NCBI GenBank assembly: GCA_947374445.1
Contig: CANCBY010000113.1
Coordinates: forward strand, 1 to 7,828
Length of the DNA stretch: 7,828 bases
Source: Pseudobdellovibrionaceae bacterium
GTDB lineage: Bacteria; Bdellovibrionota; Bdellovibrionia; Bdellovibrionales; Bdellovibrionaceae
Direction of reading: 5' to 3'
Shown: positions 6,196 to 7,828 of the stretch, in pieces
How the letters are laid out: each line of letters starts with the position of its first letter
Numbering within the stretch: the first letter of the stretch is position 1
Notes under the pieces: generated by a model
Seen by the model: only the letters and a program-made list of their open reading frames with translations
Told to the model about the DNA's origin: nothing
Database searches by the model: none
Position numbers and translations under genes: made by a program

Positions 6196-6694
6196 CGCGA
6201 AATTCAAAAACTTCAGTGATCTCAAGACTTTAAAAATTGGTTCGGATATTAGGAAAATTGGATGGGCAACCGACATAACATCCGAACCGCGCTATCCTCA
6301 CGATTTTATTGAGCTTACGTATCCTGGTCACAACCGAATTTCCAAAAAAGCCATCGAACTTTATGAAAAAGGCCATTCCCTTACTGAAACTGCATCGATA
6401 GTTGGGATGCCTGCGACCTCACTTTTTGACGAACTGAGGGAGCGCGGTATTCCAACTCGTTCAGCTTCGGCAGCAAGAAAAACAAACCCGCGTTATGGCT
6501 ACGCATGGTTGTCAGGCGAGATAGCCATAAATCCGTTAGAATACAAAAACGTACTCCTAATTCTAGAGCTTTCGAAAATGGGAACCCGACCGCATCAGAT
6601 CGCGAAATACCTAAATGAACAGACTATTCAACCAAGGCGCGGGAAGAAGTGGTTCGCGAGAACTGTGACAGATATTTTGAACCGCCATGGTTGA
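6182..6694 (+). pseudogene. Recombinase-like DNA-binding protein, start lost or noncanonical
   Basis: This frame is open for 170 codons from just after a TGA (6179-6181) to the TGA at 6692-6694. It looks protein-coding well before its first ATG at 6407. Translated segments include IGWATDI, YPHDFIELTYPGHNRISKKA, a resolvase-type helix-turn-helix (IELYEKGHSLTETASIVGMP), RYGYAWLSGE and IAKYLNEQTIQPRRGKKWF. The last part matches the C-terminal recombinase domain of serine recombinases, where repeated short helices end in a W...V..IL motif. There is no serine catalytic domain, so it is at most a DNA-binding relative or remnant. No ATG, GTG or TTG occurs in frame from 6182 to 6406, and the ATG at 6407 would cut into the helix-turn-helix. 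Either it starts at ATT (6236, 6248 or 6257), or the start was lost by mutation. The 5' end coincides with the fic operator array. Confidence 0.6.
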
Positions 6695-6706
6695 GTGCTG
6701 GTGAGG

Positions 6707-7717
6707 TTACTTTTGTATCCAAGTTACTCCATCCACAATTTCATTTAGTTCAGATTCGGAGACCCAGAAGTTTCCTTGTTTACAGTTTTCACGAATGTCT
6801 TTTCGATATCCGCTACAATCGGTTCCCCACGAATTTCGCACGAGGTAGTCACACGAATTGGTTTTTTTATTGAACTGTCGCCCAATGACTACACTTGCGT
6901 GGTTGCACTCTTCGCGTGTTTCTTCATTTTCAATTTTGTCTTTGGCCTCAACAAGGCCACATGGGTCGTAGGAAATTCCTATCGGTGATTTTTGATCTAG
7001 TTTTTCATTGATTTTAGCTACGACGTCGCCATTTTCTTTACTTAAGCTTCTCGAGAGAATGGGGCCAGATAGAGGAGTTCGAGGTTCACATTTTTTATTA
7101 GCGTCTTGGTCAATTAATTTGGCAGCAATTTCGTAGACATTATTTCGCAAAGATTCGATTTGAGCTTTTGCCGAATATTGTCCGGTTCCACCAGTGCAGG
7201 AAGGGCGAACAAAATTATGGTCTGATTCAATAGACTTAATTTTTTTAGAAATGAAATCAGAAATGCCAGACTCTTCTGAGGGGAATTTTGATTCAAGACA
7301 GACTCCACCTCTTAGCGAGTAGGTTCCGATCGCTTGGGCGAAGTAGCCGCCCTCTCTTTTTTCAAAAGGAAGACCTTTAAAAACTTCATTTGTTTTCGCA
7401 ATACGCTCTATAGCTCGAGTAAAGGGAACAACGGCTTCGGTGGGTAAACCAAGGTTGCCAATATTTTTTTTCGCTTTATCAAAATCTAAAGAGTAATATC
7501 CGACAGCTACATCAAACGCAGACACGGTATCCGGTGGTTTCACGCCTAGCGCGGCTCCAATTAAATCTGCGCCTGCAAAGGCATAGCACCATCCCACTTC
7601 GCCTTGATTGCGAACAGGGCCAAATTGATTTTCCAAATTACGATATTCGCAGGATTGTTCTGCAAGACTGTTTTGCACAGAAAAAATGAGAAACGAGCTC
7701 AAAAGATATTTAACCAC
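6707..7717 (-). CDS. Exported papain-like cysteine peptidase (family C1)
   Basis: A 336-aa protein with a signal peptide (MVKYLLSSFLIFSVQNSLA, probable cleavage after A19), so secreted or periplasmic. Papain-type active-site residues are present: Q38 and C44 in PVRNQGEVGWCYAFA, H273 in CNHASVVIG and N295 in VRNSWGTDC. The C44-H273 spacing of 229 residues exceeds the 134 of papain, showing insertions. Many cysteines suggest disulfides, as expected outside the cytoplasm. There is no inhibitory propeptide: only 18 residues separate the signal cleavage site from Q38, so activity must be controlled otherwise. The start is GTG at 7717, preceded directly by an in-frame TAA; it gives a good signal peptide with K3 in the n-region. 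There is no Shine-Dalgarno sequence. It converges with the recombinase-like frame, 12 bp between stops. Substrate unknown; in a predator it could digest prey protein. Confidence 0.92.
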   Translation of the reverse strand: MVKYLLSSFLIFSVQNSLAEQSCEYRNLENQFGPVRNQGEVGWCYAFAGADLIGAALGVKPPDTVSAFDVAVGYYSLDFDKAKKNIGNLGLPTEAVVPFTRAIERIAKTNEVFKGLPFEKREGGYFAQAIGTYSLRGGVCLESKFPSEESGISDFISKKIKSIESDHNFVRPSCTGGTGQYSAKAQIESLRNNVYEIAAKLIDQDANKKCEPRTPLSGPILSRSLSKENGDVVAKINEKLDQKSPIGISYDPCGLVEAKDKIENEETREECNHASVVIGRQFNKKTNSCDYLVRNSWGTDCSGYRKDIRENCKQGNFWVSESELNEIVDGVTWIQK

Positions 7718-7722
7718 TTACA

Positions 7723-7728
7723 ATTATG
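7723..7728 (-). promoter_or_regulatory. Possible -10 element of peptidase gene
   Basis: CATAAT on the minus strand (5/6 match to the -10 consensus) lies 5 nt before the GTG start, so a transcript could begin at the start codon. No convincing -35 is found at 16-18 bp. The missing ribosome-binding site agrees with a leaderless message, but the support is weaker than for the TetR and fic genes. Confidence 0.3.
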
Positions 7729-7735
7729 ATAACGC

Positions 7736-7768
7736 AAAATCCTGCCTATTCATCTAAGTGCGGATTTT
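7736..7768. repeat. Inverted repeat upstream of the peptidase gene
   Basis: AAAATCC (7736-7742) and GGATTTT (7762-7768) form perfect 7-bp arms around a 19-bp spacer. A further GGATTTT copy occurs within the next 30 bp (from 7788). It may be a regulator site for the peptidase or the end signal of a gene beyond the window. The remaining bases to 7828 hold no supported gene. Confidence 0.3.
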
Positions 7769-7828
7769 AACTCGATTTAAAACCAGAGGATTTTTTGAAA
7801 GGCGTGCGACTCACAGGGCGTAGGTCTA

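Noticed and set aside
6009..6233. 74-codon plus-strand frame across the fic 5' end and operator.
   Set aside because: It is antisense to fic, and its repetitive SAIYPP segments only reflect the operator words.

Overview
The window carries eight protein genes, including two small ones, plus one damaged or unusually started reading frame. No rRNA, tRNA, CRISPR array or complete mobile element is visible. Base composition is moderate to AT-rich. The exported papain-like peptidase with an N-terminal RNQG..WCYAFA motif and the small recombinase-like fragment (GWATDI, GHNR, RYGYAWL) remind me of Bdellovibrio-type predatory bacteria. That placement is an inference from remembered family resemblance, not a demonstrated assignment.

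Layout. (1) 71-1685: a TetR-family repressor on the minus strand diverges from a PdxI/YdbC-type aldo/keto reductase. Two 28-bp palindromes at a 23-bp period lie between them and form a probable operator. (2) 1689-3359: a three-gene minus-strand operon encodes a 40-aa peptide, a 319-aa protein of unknown function and a cysteine hydrolase of the isochorismatase family. An ArgP-like LysR regulator (3452-4315) diverges from it. (3) 4316-5026: a mostly noncoding stretch contains one probable 46-aa single-span membrane protein and several palindromes. (4) 5027-6195: a Fic-domain AMP-transferase with an N-terminal inhibitory motif and a C-terminal winged helix is preceded by an unusually ordered array of six TATCCGCCA half-sites that covers its probable promoter. 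(5) 6182-6694: a 170-codon recombinase-like frame begins exactly at this array and has no standard start codon in its first half. (6) 6707-7717: an exported C1-family cysteine peptidase runs toward it.

How the genes work together. Each of the three main units looks self-contained with its own local regulator: TetR controlling the reductase, LysR controlling the hydrolase operon, and Fic probably controlling itself through its own winged helix. Start signals fall into two classes. The reductase, the 40-aa peptide, the 319-aa protein and the small membrane protein have good Shine-Dalgarno sequences. TetR and Fic, and perhaps the peptidase, have none, but have -10-like hexamers 5-6 nt before the start codon, which suggests leaderless transcripts.

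The observations most worth following are the Fic operator array, the unknown LysR-linked operon with its peptide gene, the TetR/PdxI double palindrome and the start-less recombinase frame.
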